Shown piece by piece: positions 19,288-27,320 of a DNA stretch of 64,000 nt. A model generated the notes under the pieces. It saw nothing but the letters and a program-made list of their open reading frames with translations. It had not been told where the DNA came from and ran no database searches. A program made the translations under genes and the position numbers. This DNA is from Flavobacterium sp. Root186 (lineage in GTDB: Bacteria > Bacteroidota > Bacteroidia > Flavobacteriales > Flavobacteriaceae), in NCBI RefSeq assembly GCF_001428525.1, contig NZ_LMHW01000003.1, forward strand, positions 26,171 through 90,170, given 5' to 3'. Position 1 is the stretch's first letter. Each line of letters begins with the position of its first letter.

Positions 19288-20772
19288 TTAGTTTTTTATA
19301 ATTTTCATTGATTTTTTAATCGAACCATACGAAACATTTACAATATAAATTCCACTTGCTAATTTATCGCCAATCTTAATATCTTCATTTGTTGAGTAAT
19401 CATTAGAAGAGAAGCAGATACTTCCTTTCATATCCACTATTTTTAGAGATACAGGTTCTGTTGTAAATGATTTTATATGAAGCGTAGACTCGACTTTAAT
19501 TGGATTTGGATAAATAGTAAAAGAATCATTATCTGTTTTAGGATCATTTACTCCTAAGTTCCCTGAAGCTACATCAATATAATTAAAATTCATATCGTTT
19601 GATTTGAATTTAATTTTTAAATAAACTTCACCTTTTGGTAGCGTAACTCCGTTTACAACTTTGTCTGCATAAGTCTGATATCCACCAGTTACAGGAAAAG
19701 TTTCATCTGTTTTTACTACAACATCATTAACCAGAATATCAAATTTCCCCGGAATAGTTGGTGATGCAACTCTAAACGTTAAATTATAAGTTCCTGCATT
19801 GGCAACATTAAGCATAAATTCGTTCCAGTCACCGCTGTCTATAAAGCATACATTTTGTCCCGTTCCAGAATCTGTAGTGTTTTGAAGTCCGGTTCCTTTT
19901 CTTCTGTAATGTTGATTAGCTGTAATTCTTCCAGGAACATTTAATTTTTTTGCTGTGTAGCTAACATTAATATATTCTGTTCCAATTGGTTTTAACACAC
20001 CACTTGTCGGGCTTAATAATTGCCCTTCCTGCATATCTGTCCATTCCGCAGGAACACGGCCTGTAAACCATGAATATCTGTAAATGTCGGGATCGTTTTC
20101 AAAACTGTTCAGGATTTGTTTCATAAAAGCAATTTTATCTGCTTCAGACTGAATTACGCGGTTTGCAAATTCAGTGACCCAAACTGGGCGGTTGTACTTT
20201 TTTAGAAGTCCGGTTACGCCAATAACGGCGCCAGAAGAACTGTCATAAGTATGAAAGGCAATATAATCGACTTTACAAGTAGGGCACAAAAGAAAAAATT
20301 GATCATGCCATGCGGTAGGACTGCTGTAACCGCCATAATTATCAGGACCATTAAAGGCTGGAGATGCGCTTACGATTTCTAAGTTTTTTGCAGCTGCAAC
20401 TTTTTCTACGTTTACCCAGGCATTAACGGCTTCCTGCGGAGTCAATCTTGCACCGTCATTAAAGTTAGGCTCATTAAAGGCTAATAAATATTTAGCACCG
20501 GGTTTAATACGATTTATAAAAGCCTGTAAATCGGCATCGCTTAATTTTCCCCAAACCATTGGAACATATTCAACTCCAAGAGTTGCGTAATTCGCATTAA
20601 CGTCATTTTCAGGAAGTGATCCCCAATTGTACCACCAGGAAATTCCGGGTTTAAGTGCTAATAAATCAGCCGTTGAATTATTTCCATACGCAATTCCGCG
20701 TTTCGGACTTTGTGCAAATGCTGTAATTGAAACGGTTATTAGCGAAAATGTAAAAAGTAACTTTTTAATCAT
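19288..20772 (-). CDS. Secreted GH128-like glycoside hydrolase with CBM6-like domain and T9SS sorting tail
   Basis: A 494-residue secreted protein. A signal peptide (to about residue 20, ITAFAQ) is followed by a TIM-barrel of the Asl1/GH128 type, a family known for beta-1,3-glucanase activity. The likely acid/base is Glu101 in LLAFNEPNF and the nucleophile Glu201 in VWVTEFANR. Residues about 270-405 look like a CBM6-type beta-sandwich (QHYRRKGTGLQNT... GDWNEFMLNV... YNLTFRVASP). Residues about 418-494 form a type A T9SS C-terminal domain (FTIYPNPI... ASGIYIVNV... KSMKIIKN), so it should be exported by type IX secretion. It is not adjacent to the PUL at 27-43 kb but could act on a related beta-glucan. 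Strong promoter upstream; monocistronic. Confidence 0.83.
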   Translation of the reverse strand: MIKKLLFTFSLITVSITAFAQSPKRGIAYGNNSTADLLALKPGISWWYNWGSLPENDVNANYATLGVEYVPMVWGKLSDADLQAFINRIKPGAKYLLAFNEPNFNDGARLTPQEAVNAWVNVEKVAAAKNLEIVSASPAFNGPDNYGGYSSPTAWHDQFFLLCPTCKVDYIAFHTYDSSSGAVIGVTGLLKKYNRPVWVTEFANRVIQSEADKIAFMKQILNSFENDPDIYRYSWFTGRVPAEWTDMQEGQLLSPTSGVLKPIGTEYINVSYTAKKLNVPGRITANQHYRRKGTGLQNTTDSGTGQNVCFIDSGDWNEFMLNVANAGTYNLTFRVASPTIPGKFDILVNDVVVKTDETFPVTGGYQTYADKVVNGVTLPKGEVYLKIKFKSNDMNFNYIDVASGNLGVNDPKTDNDSFTIYPNPIKVESTLHIKSFTTEPVSLKIVDMKGSICFSSNDYSTNEDIKIGDKLASGIYIVNVSYGSIKKSMKIIKN

Positions 20773-20816
20773 GATTAAAATTTTGGTAAGGTTTTTTTAT
20801 TCGATTTAGTTAACTC

Positions 20817-20850
20817 CAAATTTATGTGGTTTGTATAGTTTTTAAGTCAA
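20817..20850 (-). promoter_or_regulatory. Predicted promoter for the GH128-like gene
   Basis: Minus-strand TTG (20848-20850), 23-base spacer, TAAATTTG (20817-20824). This fits the Bacteroidota consensus at the long end of the spacer range, about 45 bases upstream of the start. Confidence 0.5.
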
Positions 20851-20935
20851 AAAAAAATATTACAAAAACCCATCAAGATATATTTTAAAGTCTTTAAAAG
20901 CTCATGATGAAAATTTGCAGGTTTCAGTAAAAAAG

Positions 20936-20970
20936 AAAATCCAAAAAGCGGTCATTACTTTTTGGATTTT
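20936..20970 (-). terminator. Terminator of the lipid A acyltransferase-like gene
   Basis: AAAATCCAAAAAG (20936-20948) and CTTTTTGGATTTT (20958-20970) form a 13-bp stem with a 9-base loop. A T-rich tract follows on the minus strand, 10 bases past the stop. Confidence 0.85.
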
Positions 20971-20980
20971 CTTTTGTATA

Positions 20981-21856
20981 TTATTTGTTCACGCGATGTT
21001 TCCATCTTTTATGCGTCCATAGATAAAATTCCGGAGCTTCAAGAATTTGTTTTTCTACTTCTTTTAGGTATTTCTCTGTAATATCAAAATTTTTATAATC
21101 ATGCGGATTATCAGCAATAGATAAAAAAGTAGCTTCATAATGACCTCTTGAAACCTTTTTAACTTTTACCATTATTACGCTTAAGTCATATTTTTTTGCA
21201 AGCATTTCGGCTCCTGTATGCACGGGAACTTCAATTCCCATAAATTCCATCGAATGAAAAATTCTGTCCAGTTTAGGCGATTGATCACTTGCAAGTCCGT
21301 ACATGCTTAGTTTTCCGTCACGCTGATTTTGGGCCATTGTTGGAATCGCTTTTCTGGTTTCAACTAATTCAGTATCATATTTTGAACGGATTTTTCTAAT
21401 TAATTTGTCAAAATAAGGATTGGCAATTTTTTTATAAACCGCAATTCCCTGAAAACCAATTTTACGGTTTATTGTTAAAAGCCATTCATAACTTGCATAA
21501 TGTGAAGCGACAAGAATTACACTTTTACCCTGTTTTGCATAATCCTGAACTAATTCGATATTAGTTACTTGGAATCGTTTTTCCATTTCTTCAGGTGTAA
21601 TGCTTATTGTTTTTACCATCTCTAAAAACATATCACACATATGGTGATAGAATTTTTTCTCAATGACTTTTCTTTCAGCCTTGCTTAAATGAGGAAAAGT
21701 AAGTGCCAGATTTTCGCGTACTACACTTTTACGATATCTAATAATTCTGTAAACGAGAAAGTATACGAAATCTGAAAATAAATAAAATAAGCGGAATGGG
21801 AGTATAGAGATTAGCCAAAGTAAAGGGAAGGCTATTATATAAACAATAAATTGCAT
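20981..21856 (-). CDS. Lipid A biosynthesis acyltransferase-like protein (LpxL/HtrB family)
   Basis: A 291-residue inner-membrane-associated acyltransferase that would add a secondary acyl chain to lipid A precursors. An N-terminal hydrophobic anchor (IVYIIAFPLLWLISILPFRL) is followed by the HX4(D/E) catalytic motif, seen as HYASYE (His119, Glu124), within VILVASHYASYEW. A second conserved segment is YGLASDQSPK (about residues 196-205), where E. coli LpxL has a DQ-containing loop. In Bacteroidota this family can also act on aminolipids such as ornithine or glycine lipids, so the acceptor is open. Possible -7 element (reverse complement TATATTTG) at 21873-21880. Single gene, divergent from the rhomboid gene. 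Confidence 0.85.
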   Translation of the reverse strand: MQFIVYIIAFPLLWLISILPFRLFYLFSDFVYFLVYRIIRYRKSVVRENLALTFPHLSKAERKVIEKKFYHHMCDMFLEMVKTISITPEEMEKRFQVTNIELVQDYAKQGKSVILVASHYASYEWLLTINRKIGFQGIAVYKKIANPYFDKLIRKIRSKYDTELVETRKAIPTMAQNQRDGKLSMYGLASDQSPKLDRIFHSMEFMGIEVPVHTGAEMLAKKYDLSVIMVKVKKVSRGHYEATFLSIADNPHDYKNFDITEKYLKEVEKQILEAPEFYLWTHKRWKHRVNK

Positions 21857-21969
21857 CTAAAATTTTTTTCTACAAATATAATGTAAAAATGAATAAGCTC
21901 GATATTTTGGATTCTCATCAACTTATGTTTGATATTGTTTATCTTTACCCTTCACATTAAATATTATTT

Positions 21970-22608
21970 ATGAATATCATTTTAATTGGAATTATAGTGG
22001 CCAATGTACTGATTAGTTATAAAGGTTTTAACGATCTTTATTTTTTTAGAAAATACGAATTTCATATTGGGAGCATACGTGCCGGAGAGCAAATCAGAAT
22101 GCTTTCGTCTGGTTTTTTGCATGCTGATTTTATGCATTTGGCTTTTAATATGCTGACACTTTGGTTTTTTGCACCAGTAGTTATTAATGGACTTGGAAAT
22201 TTTTCTTTTGCTTTAGTATATTTTGGAAGTCTGATTTTCGGAAGTCTTCTTACTATGATATTTCACAAAAACGATTATAGTTATCGTGCTGTTGGAGCTT
22301 CAGGAGCTGTAACTGGAGTTTTATATTCAGCAATTTTATTAGAACCAAATAATGAGTTGTGGATATATGGACTTTTACCCATTCAAGGTTATATTTTCGG
22401 AATTCTTTATTTATTGTATTCTATTTATGGAATGAAAGCTAAAAATGATAATATTGGACATACAGCGCACTTTGGAGGTGCAATTGGCGGATACTTAATT
22501 ACTTTGATAAAAGAACCTTCATTAGTTTACGATCAAACCTTTATTGTTGTTTTACTTTTAGTCCCAATTTTGATTCTTTTTGGAATGGCTAAATTGGGAA
22601 AATTATAA
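21970..22608 (+). CDS. Rhomboid-family intramembrane serine protease
   Basis: A 212-residue polytopic membrane protein with about six hydrophobic helices. The catalytic dyad is visible: Ser111 in VGASGAVTG (GxSx motif) and His167 in GHTAHFGGAIGG. HADFMHLAFNM (about 51-61) is the conserved L1/TM2 segment. It would cleave transmembrane substrates in the plane of the inner membrane. Short form without extra domains. The SIMPL-domain gene follows after about 50 bases on the same strand, so the two may form an operon. Confidence 0.92.
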   Translation: MNIILIGIIVANVLISYKGFNDLYFFRKYEFHIGSIRAGEQIRMLSSGFLHADFMHLAFNMLTLWFFAPVVINGLGNFSFALVYFGSLIFGSLLTMIFHKNDYSYRAVGASGAVTGVLYSAILLEPNNELWIYGLLPIQGYIFGILYLLYSIYGMKAKNDNIGHTAHFGGAIGGYLITLIKEPSLVYDQTFIVVLLLVPILILFGMAKLGKL

Positions 22609-22659
22609 TGCTGGCATAACTTTTGAATGCCTTTATCAATAACTTAAAATATCACAAAA

Positions 22660-23349
22660 ATGAGAAAACTAGTATTATTTTTAACAATCATGTTTATGAC
22701 TATGTCTTACGGCCAAGAAACCAAACAAATTCCTCAAATTAATGTAAATGGAGAAGGAAAAGTAAAAGTAGCACCTGATCAGGTTTGTATTTCAGCTACG
22801 GTTGAAACAAAAGGGAATAATGCTAAAGATGTCAAAAAGCAAAATGACGAAAAAATGGATGCGGTTTTAAAATTCATTAAAAAAATGAATCTTCCAACAG
22901 CAGATTTCAAAACAAAACAAGTTGCACTTAATCCGCAATACGATTACGAAAAAAAGAAAACAAGTTACAATGCAACACAAACTGTAGAAATCGTTTTAAA
23001 AGATTTATCTAAATATGATGAATTGATGGAAGGTTTAGTGCAGCAAGGAATTAATCGTATTGACAGAGTTTCTTTTGAATCTTCTAAATTAACATCATTA
23101 CAATCAGAAGCCAGAAAATTAGCGATGAAAGATGCTAAAGCAAAAGCAGAAGATTATGTTTCGGTTTTAGGTCAAAAAGTAGGTAAAGCTTATGTTATTT
23201 CAGATAACTCACAAATTTATCATCCACAGCCAATGTATGCAGCTATGAAATCAATGGAAGCTGATAATGCAGGAGCTTCAAACGAAACATTAGCAATTGG
23301 AGAAATCGAAATTACTGCAAATGTTAGTGTGAGCTTTATTCTGGACTAA
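22660..23349 (+). CDS. SIMPL-domain (DUF541) secreted protein
   Basis: A 229-residue protein with a signal peptide (MRKLVLFLTIMFMTMSYG) and one SIMPL/DUF541 domain: INVNGEGKVKVAPDQVCISATVETKG at the start, TKQVALNPQYDYEKKK in the middle, and KDAKAKAEDYVSVLGQKVGK...ITANVSVSFILD at the end. The family (e.g. E. coli YggE, BP26 of Brucella) forms ring-like periplasmic oligomers of poorly defined function. Start ATG directly before the signal peptide. Followed by a strong terminator; probably cotranscribed with the rhomboid gene. Confidence 0.88.
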   Translation: MRKLVLFLTIMFMTMSYGQETKQIPQINVNGEGKVKVAPDQVCISATVETKGNNAKDVKKQNDEKMDAVLKFIKKMNLPTADFKTKQVALNPQYDYEKKKTSYNATQTVEIVLKDLSKYDELMEGLVQQGINRIDRVSFESSKLTSLQSEARKLAMKDAKAKAEDYVSVLGQKVGKAYVISDNSQIYHPQPMYAAMKSMEADNAGASNETLAIGEIEITANVSVSFILD

Positions 23350-23371
23350 ATAATAAAATTCCAATAGTATT

Positions 23372-23414
23372 AAAATCCAAATTCCAATCTTAAAATTGGG
23401 ATTTGGATTTTTTT
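23372..23414 (+). terminator. Terminator after the SIMPL-domain gene
   Basis: A long stem AAAATCCAAATTCCAAT (23372-23388) pairs with ATTGGGATTTGGATTTT (from 23395) with one mismatch and is followed by a run of T to 23416. Confidence 0.9.
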
Positions 23415-23446
23415 TTGACCAATGATGATTAATATTTCTAACTTTG
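23415..23446 (+). promoter_or_regulatory. Predicted promoter of the Crp/Fnr-type regulator
   Basis: TTG (23415-23417), 21-base spacer and TAACTTTG (23439-23446) match the Bacteroidota consensus well. It overlaps the T-tract of the preceding terminator and lies 16-22 bases upstream of the possible starts, so the 5' leader is short. Confidence 0.55.
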
Positions 23447-23468
23447 ATAAAGTAAAAACATATTGAAA

Positions 23469-24065
23469 ATGCTAAAAGAAGATTGTAATAATATGCTGGA
23501 ACAGTTCTGTAGCCATTTAGATTTTTTTCATAAAATTACTTTAGAAGATAGAAATAGTATTGGACAATATTTAGAATATAGAAGCGTAAAAGAAGGAGAG
23601 GTCTTAATTGAAGAAAATAAAATAGCAAACGAAATCTTTTTTGTCTGCAATGGCGTATTGAAAATTATGAATGTTAATGAAAAAGGAAATGAAGTTATCC
23701 ATTTCTTCTTCAGCGAAAATCATTTTTGTACTGTTTTAAAAAGTTTTACCGAAAATATAGTATCTCAAGACATTGTTCAGGCTGCTTGTGACTCAGAAAT
23801 AATTGTTCTTAAAAAAAATAAATTAGATTCTTTGATTAAGGATTTGCCCTATTTCAAAACAATGCTGGATACTATTTTTCAGCAAGCTTTGCTTAATAAA
23901 GTAGAACTGCGTAATTTTTATCTTGGTACGGATGCAACATCACGTTATCAAAAGTTTATAGAACGACAACCCAATATTGCATCCAGAGTGTCACAAACTG
24001 ATATTGCCTCTTATCTTGGCATCGCCAAACAATCCTTAAGCAGAATTAAAAAAAATGCTTTCTAA
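23469..24065 (+). CDS. Crp/Fnr-family transcriptional regulator
   Basis: A 198-residue regulator with an N-terminal cyclic-nucleotide-binding-like beta-roll (GEVLIEENKIANEIFFVCNGVL; KGNEVIHFFFSENHFC) and a C-terminal winged helix (VSQTDIASYLGIAKQSLSRIKK, about residues 173-197). The phosphate-cassette residues of true cAMP-binding Crp are not obvious and no Fe-S Cys cluster is seen, so the ligand is unknown. I start at ATG 23469; an in-frame TTG two codons earlier (23463) is possible. The SDR gene begins 81 bases downstream on the same strand and is the likely target; this pairing is common for local Crp-like regulators. Confidence 0.85.
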   Translation: MLKEDCNNMLEQFCSHLDFFHKITLEDRNSIGQYLEYRSVKEGEVLIEENKIANEIFFVCNGVLKIMNVNEKGNEVIHFFFSENHFCTVLKSFTENIVSQDIVQAACDSEIIVLKKNKLDSLIKDLPYFKTMLDTIFQQALLNKVELRNFYLGTDATSRYQKFIERQPNIASRVSQTDIASYLGIAKQSLSRIKKNAF

Positions 24066-24080
24066 TTTCTTTTTTAACAT

Positions 24081-24117
24081 TTGTTAAATCCATTCCATAA
24101 GTGACTTTCTACTTTTG
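24081..24117 (+). promoter_or_regulatory. Possible promoter of the SDR gene
   Basis: TACTTTTG (24110-24117) is a perfect TAnnTTTG element 29 bases before the start. The nearest TTG (24081-24083) is 26 bases upstream, a little beyond the usual range, as would fit an activator-dependent promoter. Confidence 0.4.
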
Positions 24118-24146
24118 TTCAGTTAATAATAGTAAACAAGGAAGAA

Positions 24147-24869
24147 ATGGAAAATCTAAAAGGCAAAAAAGTAGTTATAATAGGGGGAAGTGCCGGAATT
24201 GGTTTGGCTACAGCAAAATCAATTGTACAAAAAGGAGCAAATGTAATTATTGCTTCAAGTAATCAACAACGTATACACAAAGCTTTACAGGAAATTGGAG
24301 ATCAGGCAAATGGTTTTGTTATTGATGTGACTGATGAATTTCAAGTCAAAAGTTTTTTTGAAAAAATTGGCCCGTTTGATCATTTGATTTTTACTGCGGG
24401 CGAAAATATTATGCTTTCAAATGTTGAAGATACTGCTTTGGAAACAGCGAAAAATTATTTTAATATTCGTTATTGGGGTGCTTTTACAGCCGTAAAATAT
24501 GCAGCGCCATTTATCAATTCTACAGGTTCAATTGTACTAACGAGCGGTATTGCAAGCAACAGACCTAATAAAGGATGGGCATTGGGTGCCAGTATCTGCG
24601 CAGCTATGGAAGGATTTACAAGAGCATTAGCGATGGAATTAGCACCAATAAGAGTGAATATTGTTTCGCCTGGAGTTGTAAAAACAGAGCTTTGGGGCGG
24701 TATGTCTGAAAATGAAAGAAATGAAATGTATGCTAATATTGGAAACGCATTGCCTGTAAAAAGAGTAGGTGAGACCGAAGATATTGCTAAAACATTTGTG
24801 TATTTATTGGAGCAGGAATATAGCACAGGACAGACTTTAATTATTGATGGAGGTACTTCATTGGTATAA
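24147..24869 (+). CDS. Short-chain dehydrogenase/reductase-fold protein lacking the Tyr-Lys catalytic pair
   Basis: A 240-residue Rossmann protein. The cofactor loop is GGSAGIGLATA (about residues 13-23), the NAG-type motif appears as FTAGEN (82-87), and a catalytic-position Ser is Ser133 (VLTSGIASN). Where active SDRs have YxxxK the sequence is WALGASICAAMEG: by alignment to the following AAxEG(F/L)TRALA block, Tyr becomes Gly147 and Lys becomes Cys151. The PG motif (VSPGVVKTELW) and C-terminal GQTLIIDGGTSLV are normal. Either it is an atypical SDR subclass with other catalytic residues or a nucleotide-binding sensor. It follows the Crp/Fnr-like gene and is followed by a bidirectional terminator. 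Cytosolic. Confidence 0.85.
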   Translation: MENLKGKKVVIIGGSAGIGLATAKSIVQKGANVIIASSNQQRIHKALQEIGDQANGFVIDVTDEFQVKSFFEKIGPFDHLIFTAGENIMLSNVEDTALETAKNYFNIRYWGAFTAVKYAAPFINSTGSIVLTSGIASNRPNKGWALGASICAAMEGFTRALAMELAPIRVNIVSPGVVKTELWGGMSENERNEMYANIGNALPVKRVGETEDIAKTFVYLLEQEYSTGQTLIIDGGTSLV

Positions 24870-24896
24870 TTTCAATCATAATTAATTTATAAGATA

Positions 24897-24930
24897 AAGG
24901 AGCCAAAGAATATTTTCATCGGCTCCTTTA
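24897..24930. terminator. Bidirectional terminator between SDR and the acidic protein gene
   Basis: AAAGGAGCC (24897-24905) and GGCTCCTTT (24922-24930) form a 9-bp stem around a 16-base loop between convergent genes. The T-tracts are short. Confidence 0.65.
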
Positions 24931-24951
24931 CCAATATTTGTCCATCCACGT

Positions 24952-25239
24952 TCAGCTTTTCATTAAAAAAGTTTCAGGCGCAGCATCATCTTCATTGTTT
25001 TCAGGTTGCTCGTCTTCCAATTCTTCCCAGTCATTTTCGTCGTATTCAGATTCCATATCATCGTCGAGGAATTCATCTTCAAGATCATCCAATTCAAGAT
25101 TGAAATGTTTATGAGATGTTAAGGTGTTGGAAAGATTTCCTTGTAAGTAATCATCATAATTCAAAAGCAGCTGTTCTTCGTAAGAAGTCATATCACCTGT
25201 AGATTCTTCAGGAATATAATAGTAATCGTCAAAAATCAT
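24952..25239 (-). CDS. Small, very acidic hypothetical protein
   Basis: A 95-residue protein with an extremely acidic C-terminal half (LEDEFLDDDMESEYDENDWE) and a Tyr-rich N-terminus (MIFDDYYYIPEES). No signal peptide, no Cys and no recognised domain; probably largely disordered. The composition resembles nucleic-acid mimics, chaperone tails or Ca-binding linkers, but nothing here decides. ATG start and AT-rich upstream leader. I do not recognise a named family. The clean ORF with skewed composition and a downstream terminator supports it as a real gene. Confidence 0.65.
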   Translation of the reverse strand: MIFDDYYYIPEESTGDMTSYEEQLLLNYDDYLQGNLSNTLTSHKHFNLELDDLEDEFLDDDMESEYDENDWEELEDEQPENNEDDAAPETFLMKS

Positions 25240-25385
25240 AATTGATAGGTTTAAATTTATAGCTTAAGATTTATCTAACTTTTCAATTAGAATAACTTAA
25301 AATTAATTTTTTTACTGCTATCTATTTTATACAATTTTGAAAATGGGTTATTAAATTTTCATCTTTTTATTTGTAAATTAATTGA

Positions 25386-26036
25386 TTACTCTTTCCAAGG
25401 AGAATGTAAAATACAATCGCAAAAATTCTTGCGATGAAAATTCGGAATCATGTAAGCACAGACATCCGCTTTTATGTTTCCAAAGGTAGTTTCTGTTTTG
25501 TGTTCAAATCCGCTGAAAAAAGTGGGAATAATTTTTTTCTTGAAATCATTACGAGGAAAAGCTTCCAGAATTGAAATTCTGTTTTCATCACTTAAATATT
25601 CATATCCTTCTCCCATAACATCCAAACCCACTCCGGAATACATAAGGGCGACTTCTGGTTCTTTATGTTCAGCAATACCAATTGTGGTATGCAGTGCGAT
25701 AGTATCCCAAACTAATTGCAGCGATTCTTTGGGTAAATTATGACTTTTCAGGAAATCTCTGGCTGCATTGGCACCGTCTACTTCAAAACGAAGATCGGTA
25801 CTGCTGTACTGTGTTGTTAAACCCAAATCGTGAAAAATGGAAGCTACATACAATAATTCCTCATCATATTTAAGCTGTTTTCTTTTTCCGTTTAAAGAAG
25901 AAAATAAAAATACACGAAGCGAATGATTGTAGATAAATTCTGTGCCGTGTTCTAATAAAAGTTCTGTAGCCTGCTGCGCAATAGAACTGTCCGGAATAAT
26001 TATTCCTGCAACTGTTTTTAGTTTGTTTACTGACAT
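25386..26036 (-). CDS. HD-domain putative phosphohydrolase
   Basis: A 216-residue cytosolic protein of the HD superfamily. Metal ligands are seen as His38 (YNHSLRVF), His69-Asp70 (ASIFHDLGL) and a later Asp in a conserved helix. Many close relatives are annotated only as HD domain-containing proteins; in fungi related proteins include cyanamide hydratase-like enzymes. Its C-terminal NFHRKNFCDCILHSPW is unusual in having two nearby Cys. It lies about 100 bases downstream of an AraC-family gene on the same strand, with its own -7 element and three GTCAA boxes between them, so the AraC protein may regulate it. Confidence 0.8.
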   Translation of the reverse strand: MSVNKLKTVAGIIIPDSSIAQQATELLLEHGTEFIYNHSLRVFLFSSLNGKRKQLKYDEELLYVASIFHDLGLTTQYSSTDLRFEVDGANAARDFLKSHNLPKESLQLVWDTIALHTTIGIAEHKEPEVALMYSGVGLDVMGEGYEYLSDENRISILEAFPRNDFKKKIIPTFFSGFEHKTETTFGNIKADVCAYMIPNFHRKNFCDCILHSPWKE

Positions 26037-26052
26037 GATAATTTGTTTTTTT

Positions 26053-26112
26053 CAAAGGTATCGTGAGAAACTTGTTTGAGGAATGTCAAATTACGTCAAG
26101 CGCATGTCAAAA
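26053..26112 (-). promoter_or_regulatory. Promoter and three phased GTCAA boxes upstream of the HD gene
   Basis: Minus-strand TACCTTTG (26053-26060) is a -7 element 17 bases upstream of the start; the nearest TTG (26087-26089) is 26 bases away. Plus-strand words ATGTCAAA (26083), ACGTCAAG (26093) and ATGTCAAA (26104) recur at 10 and 11 bases, one helical turn apart, overlapping the -33 region. This is a plausible operator for the adjacent AraC-type protein. Confidence 0.4.
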
Positions 26113-26135
26113 GCTACAGGAGTATTGTTGAGGAG

Positions 26136-26993
26136 TTAATTTCCAATATTTAAAAAAAGTAACCTGTATTCATGAGGGGAGACCTGAGCATTCTTTTTAA
26201 AGAAATGACTGAATTGCTCCGCAGTAGTAAAATTGAGTTGAAAAGCAATTTCTTTTACGGGGTTAGAAGTAAATTGCAATGCTCTTTTTGCTTCTGCAAT
26301 AATTTGCCCGTTTATTAATTCTTTTGCACCTCTGTTGCTGCAGCGTTTGCATAAATCAGTTAGTTTACGCGCCGAAATTCCTAAAAGCCCGGCATAGTCT
26401 GCAACTTCTCTGGAAGTTTTATAGTTTTTGCTGATTAATTCTAAAAACTGTGTATAGATTTGATTTTCGTAGCTGTCAAATCCTTTTGAGAGTGAGTGAT
26501 TTACATTTGCAATCTTAATCATTATAATTTTTAGATAAGCAGCCAGTGCATCTAATTGATTGATGTATTCCTCCTTTTGATATTCATAACACAAAGACTT
26601 AAAAATAGAAATAAGTTCGATGTTATCTTGTTGATTTAGTGGAATAGTTTGATTGGCAGAAGCATTATTAAACAAAACAGCTTTACAGTTGTTGGCACTA
26701 GAAGGTGTTCTTTCCCAAAAACAATCGCCAAAACTAAGTTCGTAACCTGTAAATTTTGTTTCGGTATTAAAACTTATAAATTGTCCTTTTGCTGCTAAAA
26801 ATAATTGTGAAGATGAAATTTGAAAAATCTGGTCGTCTATAATTATTTCCCCAATACCTGATTCAATCAGTAAAATTCTGTTATAAAGAAGTCTGTACGT
26901 TGATTTCTGTGTATATTTCTTGTCTTCAAGAAAAAGTATAGAGAATGAATTTTTAATCTCTTCTTCTACAACCAAATTTGATATTGAAAGCAT
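26136..26993 (-). CDS. AraC-family transcriptional regulator
   Basis: A 285-residue regulator. The N-terminal half (about 1-160) is a cupin-like sensing region (ILLIESGIGEIIIDDQIFQI). The C-terminal two-HTH AraC domain covers about 180-282, with GISARKLTDLCKR, PVKEIAFQLNFTTAEQFSHF and FKKNAQVSPHEYR. It is cytosolic and DNA-binding. It has its own promoter (27025-27052) and precedes the HD-domain gene. The sensed ligand is unknown. Confidence 0.88.
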   Translation of the reverse strand: MLSISNLVVEEEIKNSFSILFLEDKKYTQKSTYRLLYNRILLIESGIGEIIIDDQIFQISSSQLFLAAKGQFISFNTETKFTGYELSFGDCFWERTPSSANNCKAVLFNNASANQTIPLNQQDNIELISIFKSLCYEYQKEEYINQLDALAAYLKIIMIKIANVNHSLSKGFDSYENQIYTQFLELISKNYKTSREVADYAGLLGISARKLTDLCKRCSNRGAKELINGQIIAEAKRALQFTSNPVKEIAFQLNFTTAEQFSHFFKKNAQVSPHEYRLLFLNIGN

Positions 26994-27024
26994 ATTTTTG
27001 ACATAATTGTTTAGAAAAGTGAAA

Positions 27025-27052
27025 CAAATGTAGTTAGAAAATTTTTGAACAA
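27025..27052 (-). promoter_or_regulatory. Predicted promoter of the AraC-family gene
   Basis: Minus-strand TTG (27050-27052), 17-base spacer and TACATTTG (27025-27032) give a full consensus match, 32 bases upstream of the start. Confidence 0.5.
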
Positions 27053-27161
27053 AGGCATTTAAAGATTTGAATTGTAGATTTGATGTTAAGTATCCTAATA
27101 TTATAACTTAAACTACTGTGTGAAGCTTATACAAGGTAGTTTTGAAGTTTGCGGCATTAAA

Positions 27162-27203
27162 ATACAACATCTATGCTATTAACTGCTTCAAACTTTCTAT
27201 TCA
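27162..27203 (+). promoter_or_regulatory. Candidate HTCS operator upstream of the GH16 gene (weak)
   Basis: Two adjacent 21-base units (27162-27182, 27183-27203) match, in gene orientation, the susC-upstream repeat at about 14 and 11 of 21 positions. Best-conserved words are ACAACATCT and TGCTTCA against TGCATCATCT. The site lies 117 bases before the start. It was found by eye after seeing the susC site, so it is a hypothesis. The rest of the 26994-27320 gap shows only the AraC promoter. Confidence 0.35.
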
Positions 27204-27320
27204 GTTTTTTCGTATAAACTTACTTTTATCACTAATACTTTTGCTGTTGATTTTGAAATTAAAAGAAATCAAAAGGCAGCAATGTATTAGGATTAATTAC
27301 TAACGTCTAAACCACAAATT

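Noticed and set aside
24470..24826. 118-residue minus-strand ORF inside the SDR gene
   Set aside because: A shadow of the SDR coding strand; no start context and no independent motif.
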